From positions 28,256 to 92,255 of the forward strand of contig CADALT010000006.1 in the NCBI GenBank assembly GCA_902788785.1: a DNA stretch of 64,000 bases, written 5' to 3'. Positions 26,524 through 36,386 of the stretch are shown in pieces (the first letter of the stretch is position 1; every line of letters starts with the position of its first letter). The notes below the pieces were generated by a model, which had not been told where the DNA came from, did no database searches, and was given only the letters and a program-made list of their open reading frames with translations. This stretch comes from an uncultured Ruminococcus sp. GTDB lineage: Bacteria > Bacillota > Clostridia > Oscillospirales > Ruminococcaceae. A program made the position numbers and the translations under genes.

Positions 26524-28879
26524 AGAACTTTTAAAGAATAAGGAATTTGTTATCCTTGACGGCGCAATGGGTACTATGCTGCAGGCTAAGGGGTTGAAAA
26601 TGGGAGAAACTCCCGAAGCTATGAACCTCGAAAAGCCCGAGTGGCTCATAGATATACATACTCAGTATGTTAATGCAGGTTCCGATGTGATATATGCCAA
26701 TACCTTCGGCGCTAACAGGCTGAAGCTTGCAAAGTGCGGCTATCCTGTTGATAAGGTCATCGGTGAGGGTATAAAGCTTGCACGTAAAGCAACCGAAGGT
26801 CATAATACGCTGGTCGCTCTTGACATAGGACCTATCGGTCATATGCTTGAACCTACGGGCACACTGACTTTTGAAGAAGCTTATGATATCTATAAAGAAA
26901 TGATCATTGCAGGTAAAGATGCCGATGTGGTTGTATTTGAGACCATGACAGACCTTTACGAGCTTAAAGCTGCTATACTGGCGGCAAAAGAGAACAGCGA
27001 GCTTCCCATAATGTGTACCATGACATTTGAGGAGAATATGCGTACATTCACAGGTGTTGATATAAGCGCCATGTGTATCACAGCTGAGGGACTGGGTGTT
27101 GATGCGCTGGGTGTAAACTGTTCATTGGGACCCAAGGAGCTTTATCCTGTAGTCGAAAAGATATGCCGGTGGACTACTCTTCCTGTGGTCGTAAAGCCTA
27201 ATGCAGGTCTGCCCGACCCTGTTACCAACGAGTATAATTGTTCCGCAGAGGAATTTGCTGAACTGGCAGAAGCACTTATACCGCTGGGAATCAAGGTGAT
27301 AGGCGGATGCTGCGGTACTGACCCAAAGTATATCTCCGAGCTTAAAAGAATGCTGGCTGACAAAAAATATGTTAAAAGGGATGTACATATTCCTGCGGTA
27401 TGCTGTTCTGCGGTTGAGACTGTTGTTATCGACCAGCCTCGTATCATAGGTGAAAGAATAAATCCGACAGGTAAAAAGCGTTTTAAGCAGGCTCTTCTGG
27501 AGGGCGATATAGATTACATACTCGGACAGGCTATAGAGCAGATACACGCCGGTGCCGATATACTTGATGTCAATGTAGGACTGCCTGCTATTGACGAAAA
27601 AGCAATGATGGTCAAAGCTGTCAAGGCTTTGCAGGGCGTTGTTGATACTCCGCTTCAGCTTGATTCAACTATCCCCGAGGTCATGGAGGCTGCACTGAGA
27701 GTGTATAACGGTAAGCCCATAGTGAATTCTGTGAACGCAGAGGAAAAATCATTGAACACTATTCTCCCTCTGGTGAAAAAATACGGTGCAGCAGTGGTGG
27801 GACTGACTCTTGATGAAAACGGTATACCAAAGACAGCTGATGAGCGTTTCAAGCTGGCAAAGAAGATACTTGACAGAGCCATGGCAATAGGCATCCGCAA
27901 GGAAGATGTCTATATCGACTGCCTGACTCTTACCGCTTCCGCAGAGCAGGAAAATGTTATGCAGACCGTCAATGCGGTGCGCCGTGTTAAAGAGGAATTG
28001 GGACTCAGGACAGTGCTTGGCGTATCGAATATCAGCTTTGGTCTGCCCAGCCGTGAGATAGTTAACCATAATTTCCTTATGATGTGCCTGACAAGCGGAC
28101 TTGACCTGCCAATAATGAACCCTAATATCGACTCAATGACGGCAACTGTCAGGGCATATAAGCTTTTGACGAATATAGACAAGAACTCCGTTGACTTTAT
28201 CGCACATTACGGTTCAGAGGATGGCGCTCCTGCAAAGAAAGCTGAGAAAAGATCCGACATCGACCTGCCCTATGCTATCGAGAATGGTCTTAAAGGCGAG
28301 GGTGCTGAACTTACTGCGAAACTGCTTGAGACCACCGATGCCATGGTCATAATAAATGAGATGCTCGTTCCGGCATTGGATAAAGCAGGCGAGCAGTTTG
28401 AAAAAGGCAAGATATTCCTCCCTCAGCTTATACAGACCGCAGGTGTGGCTCAGGCTTGCTTTGAAGTCATTAAACAGAAGATGCTCAGTGAAGGCGGAGA
28501 CAGTGTATCAAAGGGCAAGATCATCCTTGCGACGGTCAAGGGCGATATACACGATATCGGTAAGAATATCGTCAAGGTACTGCTTGAAAACTATGGCTAT
28601 GATGTTATTGATTTGGGAAAAGATGTGGATTATCAGACCGTTGTTGATGCAGCAATAGAAAATGATGTGAAACTTGTGGGTCTGTCGGCACTGATGACTA
28701 CTACTCTTGTCAGCATGGAAGAGACCATCAAGCTGCTGCGTGCAAACAATGTGGACTGCAAGATAATGGTCGGCGGTGCGGTGGTAACACCTGACTATGC
28801 CGAACAGATAGGTGCAGATTTCTATTCAAAGGACGCTAAGCAGTCTGTGGATATCGCAAGACAAGTTTTCGGCAATTGA
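26513..28879 (+). CDS. metH: Cobalamin-dependent methionine synthase, without activation domain
   Basis: Transfers a methyl group from methyltetrahydrofolate via cobalamin to homocysteine. Domains in order: homocysteine-binding barrel (1 to about 300) with zinc ligands in GVNCS and GGCCGTD; pterin-binding barrel (about 310-575) starting IGERINPTGKK; helical cap and B12-binding domain with DIHDIGKN (near 680), the cobalt-ligand histidine being in this motif. 788 aa, about 350 short of E. coli MetH because the activation domain is a separate upstream gene. GTG at 26513 behind AAGGGGCGAG; an in-frame ATG at 26480 is possible but has no clear site. Confidence 0.94.
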   Translation: MGFRELLKNKEFVILDGAMGTMLQAKGLKMGETPEAMNLEKPEWLIDIHTQYVNAGSDVIYANTFGANRLKLAKCGYPVDKVIGEGIKLARKATEGHNTLVALDIGPIGHMLEPTGTLTFEEAYDIYKEMIIAGKDADVVVFETMTDLYELKAAILAAKENSELPIMCTMTFEENMRTFTGVDISAMCITAEGLGVDALGVNCSLGPKELYPVVEKICRWTTLPVVVKPNAGLPDPVTNEYNCSAEEFAELAEALIPLGIKVIGGCCGTDPKYISELKRMLADKKYVKRDVHIPAVCCSAVETVVIDQPRIIGERINPTGKKRFKQALLEGDIDYILGQAIEQIHAGADILDVNVGLPAIDEKAMMVKAVKALQGVVDTPLQLDSTIPEVMEAALRVYNGKPIVNSVNAEEKSLNTILPLVKKYGAAVVGLTLDENGIPKTADERFKLAKKILDRAMAIGIRKEDVYIDCLTLTASAEQENVMQTVNAVRRVKEELGLRTVLGVSNISFGLPSREIVNHNFLMMCLTSGLDLPIMNPNIDSMTATVRAYKLLTNIDKNSVDFIAHYGSEDGAPAKKAEKRSDIDLPYAIENGLKGEGAELTAKLLETTDAMVIINEMLVPALDKAGEQFEKGKIFLPQLIQTAGVAQACFEVIKQKMLSEGGDSVSKGKIILATVKGDIHDIGKNIVKVLLENYGYDVIDLGKDVDYQTVVDAAIENDVKLVGLSALMTTTLVSMEETIKLLRANNVDCKIMVGGAVVTPDYAEQIGADFYSKDAKQSVDIARQVFGN

Positions 28880-28896
28880 ATAAAGTATAACGAATG

Positions 28897-28935
28897 CTCC
28901 CATAATAGGTCATAAGATCTTTATGGGAGTGTTTT
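28897..28935 (+). terminator. Terminator after metH, containing the next gene's ribosome binding site
   Basis: CTCCCATAA (28897-28905) pairs with TTATGGGAG (28921-28929), followed by TGTTTTT. The 3' arm holds GGGAG, which is also the best ribosome binding site for the ATG at 28937. Confidence 0.75.
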
Positions 28936-28936
28936 T

Positions 28937-29161
28937 ATGTCAGTATCAAAAAAACTAATTATCAGCATAGCTGCGGCATTTGCATTCACTGTTTTATCAA
29001 CAGATGACCCGGTAAAACCTCTTTCGTTCCTGCCGTCTCAGGCTGTATCTTTTGATGAGACAGAGTGTAAAGAAGTCTGTGGCCTATCGGTCATAGATGC
29101 AGACTGTGAAGTGGAATTAAAGCTGCGTATAGTTGAGTTAATAAAAGAACATATCGGCTGA
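28937..29161 (+). CDS. Small secreted protein, unknown function
   Basis: 74 aa. The N-terminus MSVSKKLIISIAAAFAFTVLS is a signal peptide; the mature part is short, acidic and has two cysteines (ETECKEVCG) plus one further on (DADCEVE), ending in a likely amphipathic helix (LKLRIVELIKEHIG). I do not recognise a family. Its only ribosome binding site (GGGAG, seven bases upstream) is in the 3' arm of the metH terminator and no separate promoter is visible, so it would be expressed only from read-through, perhaps conditionally. Confidence 0.6.
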   Translation: MSVSKKLIISIAAAFAFTVLSTDDPVKPLSFLPSQAVSFDETECKEVCGLSVIDADCEVELKLRIVELIKEHIG

Positions 29162-29189
29162 GATGTACAGTTTTATGGACACATCTTCC

Positions 29190-29218
29190 TTGACATATCT
29201 TTTGGGTTATGATATACT
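29190..29218 (+). promoter_or_regulatory. addBA promoter
   Basis: TTGACA (29190-29195), 17-bp spacer, TATACT (29213-29218). Confidence 0.75.
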
Positions 29219-29247
29219 TGTAACAGCTATATAAGGAGGTCGGGCTG

Positions 29248-32200
29248 ATGGTAGAACTTATAACGGGCGGTGCACGCAGCAGCCGTGAGGATATTTTTAT
29301 CGAAAGGATATGTGCAGCTGCAAATAAAGGTGAGAGGGTACTTGTGATAGTTCCCGATCAGTTTTCATTTGAGTACGACAAAAGACTTTATGAAGCCATG
29401 GGCGCACAGAGTTTCAACAGTATAACGACCACGGGCTTCAATCGTCTGGCTGAACTGATAGGCAGCGAATACGGTGCAGCAGCTAAGGATCAGGCGAATG
29501 AGAACGCTCGTATCATCCTGATGTATAAAGCTGTCAGGAATTTCTCGAAAAGCGGCAGTATAAAGTTCTATCGCAACAGCCTGAACAAGCCCTCTTTTAT
29601 CAGTGAACTCATCTCACTGGTGACACAGCTGCGTGAAAGCGGTATAGCGCCCGAAGCTTTACAGCTTGCAGCGGAAAGACTGAATGGTTCGGTATCATTG
29701 AAGCTTGTGGATCTTTCTCAGATCTACAGGCTGTATCTTGATGAGCTGGAAAATTCGGGTATGCAGGATTCACTTTCTGCCATGGCGGAAGCTGTAGTGC
29801 TTTCGGCAGAACGTGGATATTTTAAGGGTATGAGTGTATTTATATCATCTTTCACAGGGTTCTCCTATGATGAAAGCCGTATCCTTGATACCTGTATAGC
29901 CTCGGCTGATAATGTTACTGTCTCGCTGCTGCTGGATAATAAAGTCATCAGGACCTGCAAGACTCATCCTTTTGACGTTACTGTAAAGACTCAGCAGCTT
30001 ATAACCGATATGGCTCGGGCACACAATAAGCAGCTGCTATTCTCATCAGCTGATGATAACAACGCAAATTCCATGGATATCATGCATCTCAGTGAGCACC
30101 TGTTTGATTTCAACAGGGTAAAGTATACTGCAAACAGCAAGACTGTAAGGGTGCTTTCTGCTGATGATACCTATGAGGAAGCTGATTTTATCTGTGCAGA
30201 GATCTGCCGCCTTGTCCGTGAAGAAGGTTATAGTTTTAACGATATCGTTATTACTGTACGTGAACTTGGCAGCTTTGCACCTGTTATAGGCAGCGCACTG
30301 GAAAAATATGATATACCGTTTTTTATTGACCGCCGTGACAGTGTTGATGCATCCGCCATCGTACATTACATAAATGCTGTTTTCAGAACAGTGCTGACCC
30401 GTAAATTCCGCACAGAAAATATAATGAAGCTTATAAAATCACCTCTGTACGGACTGCTCAATTATGAGATCTGTGATCTTGAAGATTACTGTATCCGTTG
30501 GGGCGTTGACGGTGATATGTGGCTCTCGCCATTTACTGCACCGACTTCAGGCGGAGCAAGCCTTGAACGTATCAACGAACTGCGTGAAAAAGTAATGGCG
30601 CCGCTTGTTAAATTCAGGGATGCCTGCGCAGACTCTACCGCTGCCGCTATATCAAGGGCATTTTACGATCTGCTTGGTGATATAAGACTTTCCGAGCAGA
30701 CCTATTCACTGGTAAGAAGGGTAAGTACCTCGGATAATGAGACCGAGACAGAACTTTCCCGTGGGCTGAAACAGCTGTGGACAATGAGCCTTTCAGCTGT
30801 GCGATCTATCTATGAGATACTGGGCGATGAAAAGATAAGTCTGCGCCGTTATTATGAGCTGTACAGTGTCATGCTCTCTCAGATGAAGATCTCCGATCCC
30901 CCGCAGAAGGTTGACTGTGTACGTGTGATCGATGCAGCAAGATCAAGGATAGGTGATGTTAAAGCCGTATTTGCCGCACAGGTCAATGATGGAGTTTTCC
31001 CTGCGGCTGTGGGCAGTACAGGTCTTATAACCGAACACGAAAAAGAGCTTCTCCGTCTAAGCGAGGATATTGTGATAGAAGCAAACGTGCTCAATGATCT
31101 TAAACACGAGCGCCTTACTGCGTATACCGCTTTGAGTGCGCCTTCTGACAGGCTTTATATCACATACCCGAAGTCCGATCTGCTTGGAAATGAAAAGCGT
31201 CCTTCTATGCTGGTAAGGGAAGTAAAGGAGATACTGGGTGTTACTACAGAACAGATAAATAAGCTGCCTGTGGACTTTTTTTGCACTTCATATAATACTG
31301 CTTATATAAAATATATCGAACATTCCCGTGATGACAGTGTTTCGGTTAAAAGCATATATGATTCGCTGATGGGCTCACCTTATTATTTTGATAAGATAAC
31401 CTCGCTCAGGAAGAATAATTCGGGCAAAGCATATAAGCTTGAACATGATAATGCCGAAAAGCTTTTCTTCGGTAAAGAGACAGCGGAAGTTTCACCCACT
31501 AAGCTTGATAATTACTTCAAATGCCCATTCATGTATTATTGTAATTACGGGCTGAGGCTCTATAAGGAAAGCAAGATGGAGATAAACGGCATGAATAAGG
31601 GCATCATGGTCCACAGTGTACTGGAAAATGCCATAGATACTTCATCGGGTGATCCTGCGCAAGCCAAGAAAAAATTCCTTGACATGAAAGATGATGATAT
31701 AACAGCGCTTATAGACAGATGCTTTGATGAATATTACAATAACGATTTTGGCGGAGATTTCGGCAAGAATGAGACTTTTGCCTATCGCTTTGATGATATG
31801 AAGCACCAGACTTTCAATATAGTCAAATATGTACAGCGTGAACTTGCTAACAGTGAATTTGCACCTGTTGTGACCGAATTTAAACTGACGGCAGAGGAAG
31901 GCACCAACCATCTTGATTTAACTCTCAAAGACGGCAGGCATATCGTACTTATCGGTACTATAGACCGTGCGGATATTTACGAAAATGAAGACGGCGAGAA
32001 GTTTGTCAGGATAATCGACTATAAGTTCCGCAAAAAGGTAAGCTTTAGTCTTGCCGATCTCTACTGTGGACTTGATCTGCAAATGCTTGTTTATTTATCT
32101 ATTCTTCTGGAAACAGGAAATCCTGTGAATCCCAATGGTGATCTAAAACAGGCAGGCGTTTTCTATCTGAAACTTACCGATGACAGGGAAGAACTTTCGG

Positions 32201-32595
32201 AGGACTGCGAACTCTCGGAAGATGTACTTTATTCAGCCGCCTGTGAATCTGCGATAAATGCCTTTTCGAGAAAGGGCAAGATATCGGGCGGTTCGGAAGT
32301 AAACAAGGTACTGGATCATACGATAAACGGCAGCGCCCTTAGCCGTATGACTATGGAAGACCCAAAATTCACTGCCATGAGGATCTTTGCAAAGCGCAAG
32401 GTCATCGAGTACGGAGACCGTTTGCTTGATGGTGATATAGATGCAAAGCCACTGGAGAATGTTTGCAGAAACTGCGATTATTCAGGTATATGCGGCAGAG
32501 CATACCCCGATGATGTGATTAGCGGTGATGACAAGAAGATGGAACAGATACTCGATGAGATAGTAAAAGAAATAAGCGGAAAGGAGGAAGAGTGA
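29248..32595 (+). CDS. addB: ATP-dependent helicase/nuclease subunit AddB
   Basis: With AddA forms the end-resection complex that starts RecA-dependent double-strand break repair. 1115 aa: inactivated UvrD-like helicase domain at the N-terminus (VIVPDQFSFEYDKRLYEAMG) and a RecB-type nuclease domain at the C-terminus with RIIDYKFRKK near residue 920. The four cysteines of the AddB iron-sulfur cluster are seen: FKCPFMYYC near 757 and CRNCDYSGIC near 1072-1081. The usual N-terminal Walker A is degenerate here (GGARSSRE at residues 7-14 where B. subtilis AddB has GRSGSGKT). ATG behind AAGGAGG. Overlaps addA by one base. Confidence 0.92.
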   Translation: MVELITGGARSSREDIFIERICAAANKGERVLVIVPDQFSFEYDKRLYEAMGAQSFNSITTTGFNRLAELIGSEYGAAAKDQANENARIILMYKAVRNFSKSGSIKFYRNSLNKPSFISELISLVTQLRESGIAPEALQLAAERLNGSVSLKLVDLSQIYRLYLDELENSGMQDSLSAMAEAVVLSAERGYFKGMSVFISSFTGFSYDESRILDTCIASADNVTVSLLLDNKVIRTCKTHPFDVTVKTQQLITDMARAHNKQLLFSSADDNNANSMDIMHLSEHLFDFNRVKYTANSKTVRVLSADDTYEEADFICAEICRLVREEGYSFNDIVITVRELGSFAPVIGSALEKYDIPFFIDRRDSVDASAIVHYINAVFRTVLTRKFRTENIMKLIKSPLYGLLNYEICDLEDYCIRWGVDGDMWLSPFTAPTSGGASLERINELREKVMAPLVKFRDACADSTAAAISRAFYDLLGDIRLSEQTYSLVRRVSTSDNETETELSRGLKQLWTMSLSAVRSIYEILGDEKISLRRYYELYSVMLSQMKISDPPQKVDCVRVIDAARSRIGDVKAVFAAQVNDGVFPAAVGSTGLITEHEKELLRLSEDIVIEANVLNDLKHERLTAYTALSAPSDRLYITYPKSDLLGNEKRPSMLVREVKEILGVTTEQINKLPVDFFCTSYNTAYIKYIEHSRDDSVSVKSIYDSLMGSPYYFDKITSLRKNNSGKAYKLEHDNAEKLFFGKETAEVSPTKLDNYFKCPFMYYCNYGLRLYKESKMEINGMNKGIMVHSVLENAIDTSSGDPAQAKKKFLDMKDDDITALIDRCFDEYYNNDFGGDFGKNETFAYRFDDMKHQTFNIVKYVQRELANSEFAPVVTEFKLTAEEGTNHLDLTLKDGRHIVLIGTIDRADIYENEDGEKFVRIIDYKFRKKVSFSLADLYCGLDLQMLVYLSILLETGNPVNPNGDLKQAGVFYLKLTDDREELSEDCELSEDVLYSAACESAINAFSRKGKISGGSEVNKVLDHTINGSALSRMTMEDPKFTAMRIFAKRKVIEYGDRLLDGDIDAKPLENVCRNCDYSGICGRAYPDDVISGDDKKMEQILDEIVKEISGKEEE

Positions 32596-35500
32596 TGGGT
32601 GTCAGTTGGACGGAAGATCAGGAAAAAGCCATAAATTCCTACGGTAGGGGAGTGACGGTATCTGCTGCGGCAGGAAGTGGTAAAACTGCTGTTCTTATCG
32701 AAAGGATAATCAGGCTGCTGACCGATAAGAAAAAGAAGATACCTGCGGACAGGCTCCTTGCGGTTACTTTTACCATTGATGCAGCTGCGCAGATGCGTGA
32801 TAAACTTGCAGCAGCCTTTGCTAAAAAGCTTGCGGAAGACCCTGATGACCCATGGCTGCTGAAACAGCAGGATCTGGTACAGCTTGCAAGGATATCAACC
32901 ATTGATTCTTTCTGCTTTGATATGGTCAAGGAGAACCTGAATCAGTTTGACTTTGTAGGCGGACTGAAAATTCTTGCCGATGCAGAACGTGAAAATATTT
33001 TCAAGACTGCATTTGAACAGGCAGCGGAGGAACTCTGTCTTAACGATCCCGAGGAGTATAAGCTGCTCGATAATTATTTCCCGATCGAAGAAGGCGTACT
33101 TGAACAAGCTGTAAAGGAGCTTCACGGGCATCTGAGGTCGATCTGCCATGTGGATAAATGGATAGCAGATACCTGCGAACATTTTGTAGATGACAGCTTT
33201 TTTGATGAGATATATGAAGCTTCATTCAAAAGGTTTGAGCGCATACTGCGTCAGGCTCACAGTAAGCTTGAAGATGCACGCTATTGCTATAATTATGTTA
33301 TCAAGATGGACAAGGATACATACGAGTTCAAAAAGTGTGCAGGAACACTCGAATTCAATATGCAGGTATGTGCCGATATATATAATTCCTACGAACTTGC
33401 CTGTGCGCATCGCTCATATGAGGATCTTGGCAAGATAGAGACTCCAAAATATAAAAATATCATTGTATCAAAAAAGCTGCCCGAAGATGTCCAGAGCATT
33501 TTCGGCGATATGAAGGTGCGCTATAAAGCAGATATAGATGCTGTGCGTGAACTTCTTACCAAGGGTTCAAGAGGACTGGAGCTTTCCAAGGAACATCTCA
33601 GGCACAATCTTATTCAGGCAGAAGAGGTCTTTAAAGCCCTATGCAGACTTGAAAAGCGTGTGGGTGAAGTATCTTATGACATTAAGCTTGAAAAGAATGC
33701 GGTGGATTTCAATGACATCGAACTTATGACCAAGCATATTTTGGTAAAAGAAACTAAGGAAGGCTTTGAACGCACTGAGCTTGCCGAGGAGATACGTTCT
33801 GGCGGATATTATAAGATAATCATGATCGACGAGTATCAGGATGTCAATGATATACAGGAAATAATCTTCAAATCTGTTTCAGATACGGACGATCTCTCGC
33901 TGATGGGCAGCAATACCTTTATCGTAGGTGATATGAAGCAGGCGATATACGGTTTCAGAAAGACCAATCCGGAACTATTTAAAATTTGTATCGAACAGGC
34001 TCAGCGTGATGATAATCCCGAGCTTGAACATATAAGATTCAGGAAGAATTTCCGAAGCCGCCGTGAAGTGCTGGATATCTCGAACTTTATTTTCAGTACC
34101 ATGATGTCATCGGGCTGCGGTCAGGTGGATTATAATGAAGATGAGCGTCTTGAACTTGGTGCTTCATATACCGACAGACCTTGTCCTGCGGAAATAATGC
34201 TGGTCAATGAGCCTGATGAACCTGATATTGCTAAGATACCCGAGGAATTTTATCAGACAGCTATAAGGATAAGAAAACTGATAGATTCGGGCGCTCCCGT
34301 CTGTGAAGATGGTAAGGATCGTCCCTGCAAACAATCGGATTTCTGCGTGCTTGTTAATACCAACGATAATATTCGTGAAGTCACAAAGGCGCTGTCTACA
34401 GTTGGCTTGCAGGCTTTCTGCGAAGATACAGAAGGATATATAAAGTCAAGAGAGATCTCACTTGCGCTGGATATGCTGCGAATAGTTGATAATCCTATGA
34501 ACGATATAGCTCTGGCGGCTGTGATGCTCTCACCGATAATGAACTTTTCACCCGATGAAATGGCAGAAGTTCGTCAGCGCTGTCGTGTGAAGAACAGCTA
34601 TAAAATGAACCATATCTATCAGGTACTCACAGGTGCAGCCCGTGAGCCTGAAACTGATGTTAAATATGCAAAGTATGTGGATATGGGCAGCGCTGTTTTG
34701 CAAAACAAGTGCAAAGAGGCTTTTGAACTTGTGGAGTCGCTGCGTTTTTGTTCCATGAGTATGAGCCTTGAAAAGCTGGTGCGCAGGATATTTGATGTGA
34801 CAGACCTTATGGGACTTACATCACTTTATCTTGATTCCGCTAAAAAACGTGCCAATCTGCGTTTGCTGCTGCAATATGCAGGTGATTATGAGCGCAGCGG
34901 AAATGAGGGCGTTACAGGTTTCCTTAGATTTATAGACTCTGTATCTGGCAATGACAAGGCATTTAAAAATGCTGTCTCAGTGACTGCGGGCAGTGATTCC
35001 GTCAATGTCAAGACATATCACAAATCTAAGGGTCTTGAATATCCTTTCGTGTTCTTATGTACACTTTCAAAGAAACTTATCCGCAATGACAGCAGCGGCA
35101 AGCTGAAACTCCATAAATCACTGGGCTGTGCATTTGCGCTAAAAGACCGCAGGCTGAATGTTAAGCGTGTCGATCTGTATGAGGACTACCTGTCAGATGT
35201 GATCGAACAGGAACAGAAGAGTGAGCGAATGAGGCTCTTCTATGTGGGCTGTACCCGTGCCAAGGAAAAGCTTTTCATTGTATGCTCTTCCGAGAAAACA
35301 GGCAGAGTATCTTCCGATAAACTCATGGATTCTCTGCGTGAAGCTGTCAGGGCATCGGCTTATGATGAACACGTTTCGGCAGAAATAGCTAACGAGCAGG
35401 AAACTGCCCTTGCATGGACAGTGATGAGCCTTGCAAAAATGCCTGAGCGTGGACCTCTGGAGGATTGGCTTGGTATGGCGCTCGATATTGTACCCGTAAG

Positions 35501-36296
35501 CGAGGCTGCAATGAATATAAGCTATGAGTATCATATCTGTGAAGACCGCAAGGAAATTGCGGCGCAGGCTGTTACGGACGAGCTTAAAAACATCTCGTCA
35601 TCAGATCCCGGATTAGTTCGGCAGCTGCGCAAAAAGTACGAATTCAGGTATGACAGTCCCGAAAGATTCCTGCCTGCAAAACTTACGGTCACCGAGATAG
35701 TTTCGGCTGAAAAAGAAAAGCTGCTTGGTGATAAGCACCCCGAATTTTTCCCGAACTTGCCGAGACTTTCCGATGAACTCGATAAACTGACCGCAGCCGA
35801 ACGTGGAACCTACACCCATAAATTCATGGAGATGGCTGACTATGAAAAGGCCTATATAAGTGTTAAGGCCGAGCTTGAACGCTTAAAAAGCAGCGGCAGG
35901 ATGAGTGAAAGGGAAGCCCGTGGAGTTTATGTTGAAAGGCTTGAAGCATTTGTAAGATCGGATTTCTTTGAGCGTATGCGCCGATCGAGTGATCTTAGGC
36001 GAGAGCAGAAATTCCTTGCATCCGTAAGGGATCTTGATCTTACGGAAGAACTTAAGGACTATACTACCTCAGATGGTTATATCCAAGGCATAGCCGACTG
36101 TATCTTTAAAGAAGATGATGGCTGGGTGCTGGTAGATTATAAGACAGATAATTTCAGATCAGCTGATGATATGAAAAAATACGGTACACAGCTTATGCTG
36201 TATAAAGCCGCATTTGAATTGCTGCTGGGCGAAAAAGTCAAGAGCAGCTATATCTATTCGTTTAAACTGGGCGAGGGTCTTGAATTTGATCTTTGA
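32595..36296 (+). CDS. addA: ATP-dependent helicase/nuclease subunit AddA
   Basis: UvrD-family 3'-5' helicase plus RecB nuclease. Walker A AAAGSGKTAVLIERI (residues about 22-36), Walker B IMIDEYQDVN (near 408), helicase motif GSDSVNVKTYHKSKGLEYPFV, and C-terminal nuclease motif VLVDYKTDNF (near 1178). 1233 aa, full length. The ATG at 32595 sits seven bases after AAGGAGG; a GTG at 32592 is possible. Translationally coupled to addB. Confidence 0.95.
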   Translation: MGVSWTEDQEKAINSYGRGVTVSAAAGSGKTAVLIERIIRLLTDKKKKIPADRLLAVTFTIDAAAQMRDKLAAAFAKKLAEDPDDPWLLKQQDLVQLARISTIDSFCFDMVKENLNQFDFVGGLKILADAERENIFKTAFEQAAEELCLNDPEEYKLLDNYFPIEEGVLEQAVKELHGHLRSICHVDKWIADTCEHFVDDSFFDEIYEASFKRFERILRQAHSKLEDARYCYNYVIKMDKDTYEFKKCAGTLEFNMQVCADIYNSYELACAHRSYEDLGKIETPKYKNIIVSKKLPEDVQSIFGDMKVRYKADIDAVRELLTKGSRGLELSKEHLRHNLIQAEEVFKALCRLEKRVGEVSYDIKLEKNAVDFNDIELMTKHILVKETKEGFERTELAEEIRSGGYYKIIMIDEYQDVNDIQEIIFKSVSDTDDLSLMGSNTFIVGDMKQAIYGFRKTNPELFKICIEQAQRDDNPELEHIRFRKNFRSRREVLDISNFIFSTMMSSGCGQVDYNEDERLELGASYTDRPCPAEIMLVNEPDEPDIAKIPEEFYQTAIRIRKLIDSGAPVCEDGKDRPCKQSDFCVLVNTNDNIREVTKALSTVGLQAFCEDTEGYIKSREISLALDMLRIVDNPMNDIALAAVMLSPIMNFSPDEMAEVRQRCRVKNSYKMNHIYQVLTGAAREPETDVKYAKYVDMGSAVLQNKCKEAFELVESLRFCSMSMSLEKLVRRIFDVTDLMGLTSLYLDSAKKRANLRLLLQYAGDYERSGNEGVTGFLRFIDSVSGNDKAFKNAVSVTAGSDSVNVKTYHKSKGLEYPFVFLCTLSKKLIRNDSSGKLKLHKSLGCAFALKDRRLNVKRVDLYEDYLSDVIEQEQKSERMRLFYVGCTRAKEKLFIVCSSEKTGRVSSDKLMDSLREAVRASAYDEHVSAEIANEQETALAWTVMSLAKMPERGPLEDWLGMALDIVPVSEAAMNISYEYHICEDRKEIAAQAVTDELKNISSSDPGLVRQLRKKYEFRYDSPERFLPAKLTVTEIVSAEKEKLLGDKHPEFFPNLPRLSDELDKLTAAERGTYTHKFMEMADYEKAYISVKAELERLKSSGRMSEREARGVYVERLEAFVRSDFFERMRRSSDLRREQKFLASVRDLDLTEELKDYTTSDGYIQGIADCIFKEDDGWVLVDYKTDNFRSADDMKKYGTQLMLYKAAFELLLGEKVKSSYIYSFKLGEGLEFDL

Positions 36297-36300
36297 GCGT

Positions 36301-36335
36301 ATTTCCGATGTCTTTCGGGGCATCGGAAATTTTTT
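36301..36335 (+). terminator. Terminator after addA
   Basis: ATTTCCGATG pairs with CATCGGAAAT (ten bp, ten-base loop) followed by TTTTT. Confidence 0.9.
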
Positions 36336-36336
36336 G

Positions 36337-36365
36337 TTGATTTTTGCGTATGGTCATGTTATAAT
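36337..36365 (+). promoter_or_regulatory. Promoter of the small protein / GNAT / radical SAM unit
   Basis: TTGATT (36337-36342), 17-bp spacer, TATAAT (36360-36365). Confidence 0.75.
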
Positions 36366-36386
36366 ATGGATAGAGGGGGTGCTGTA

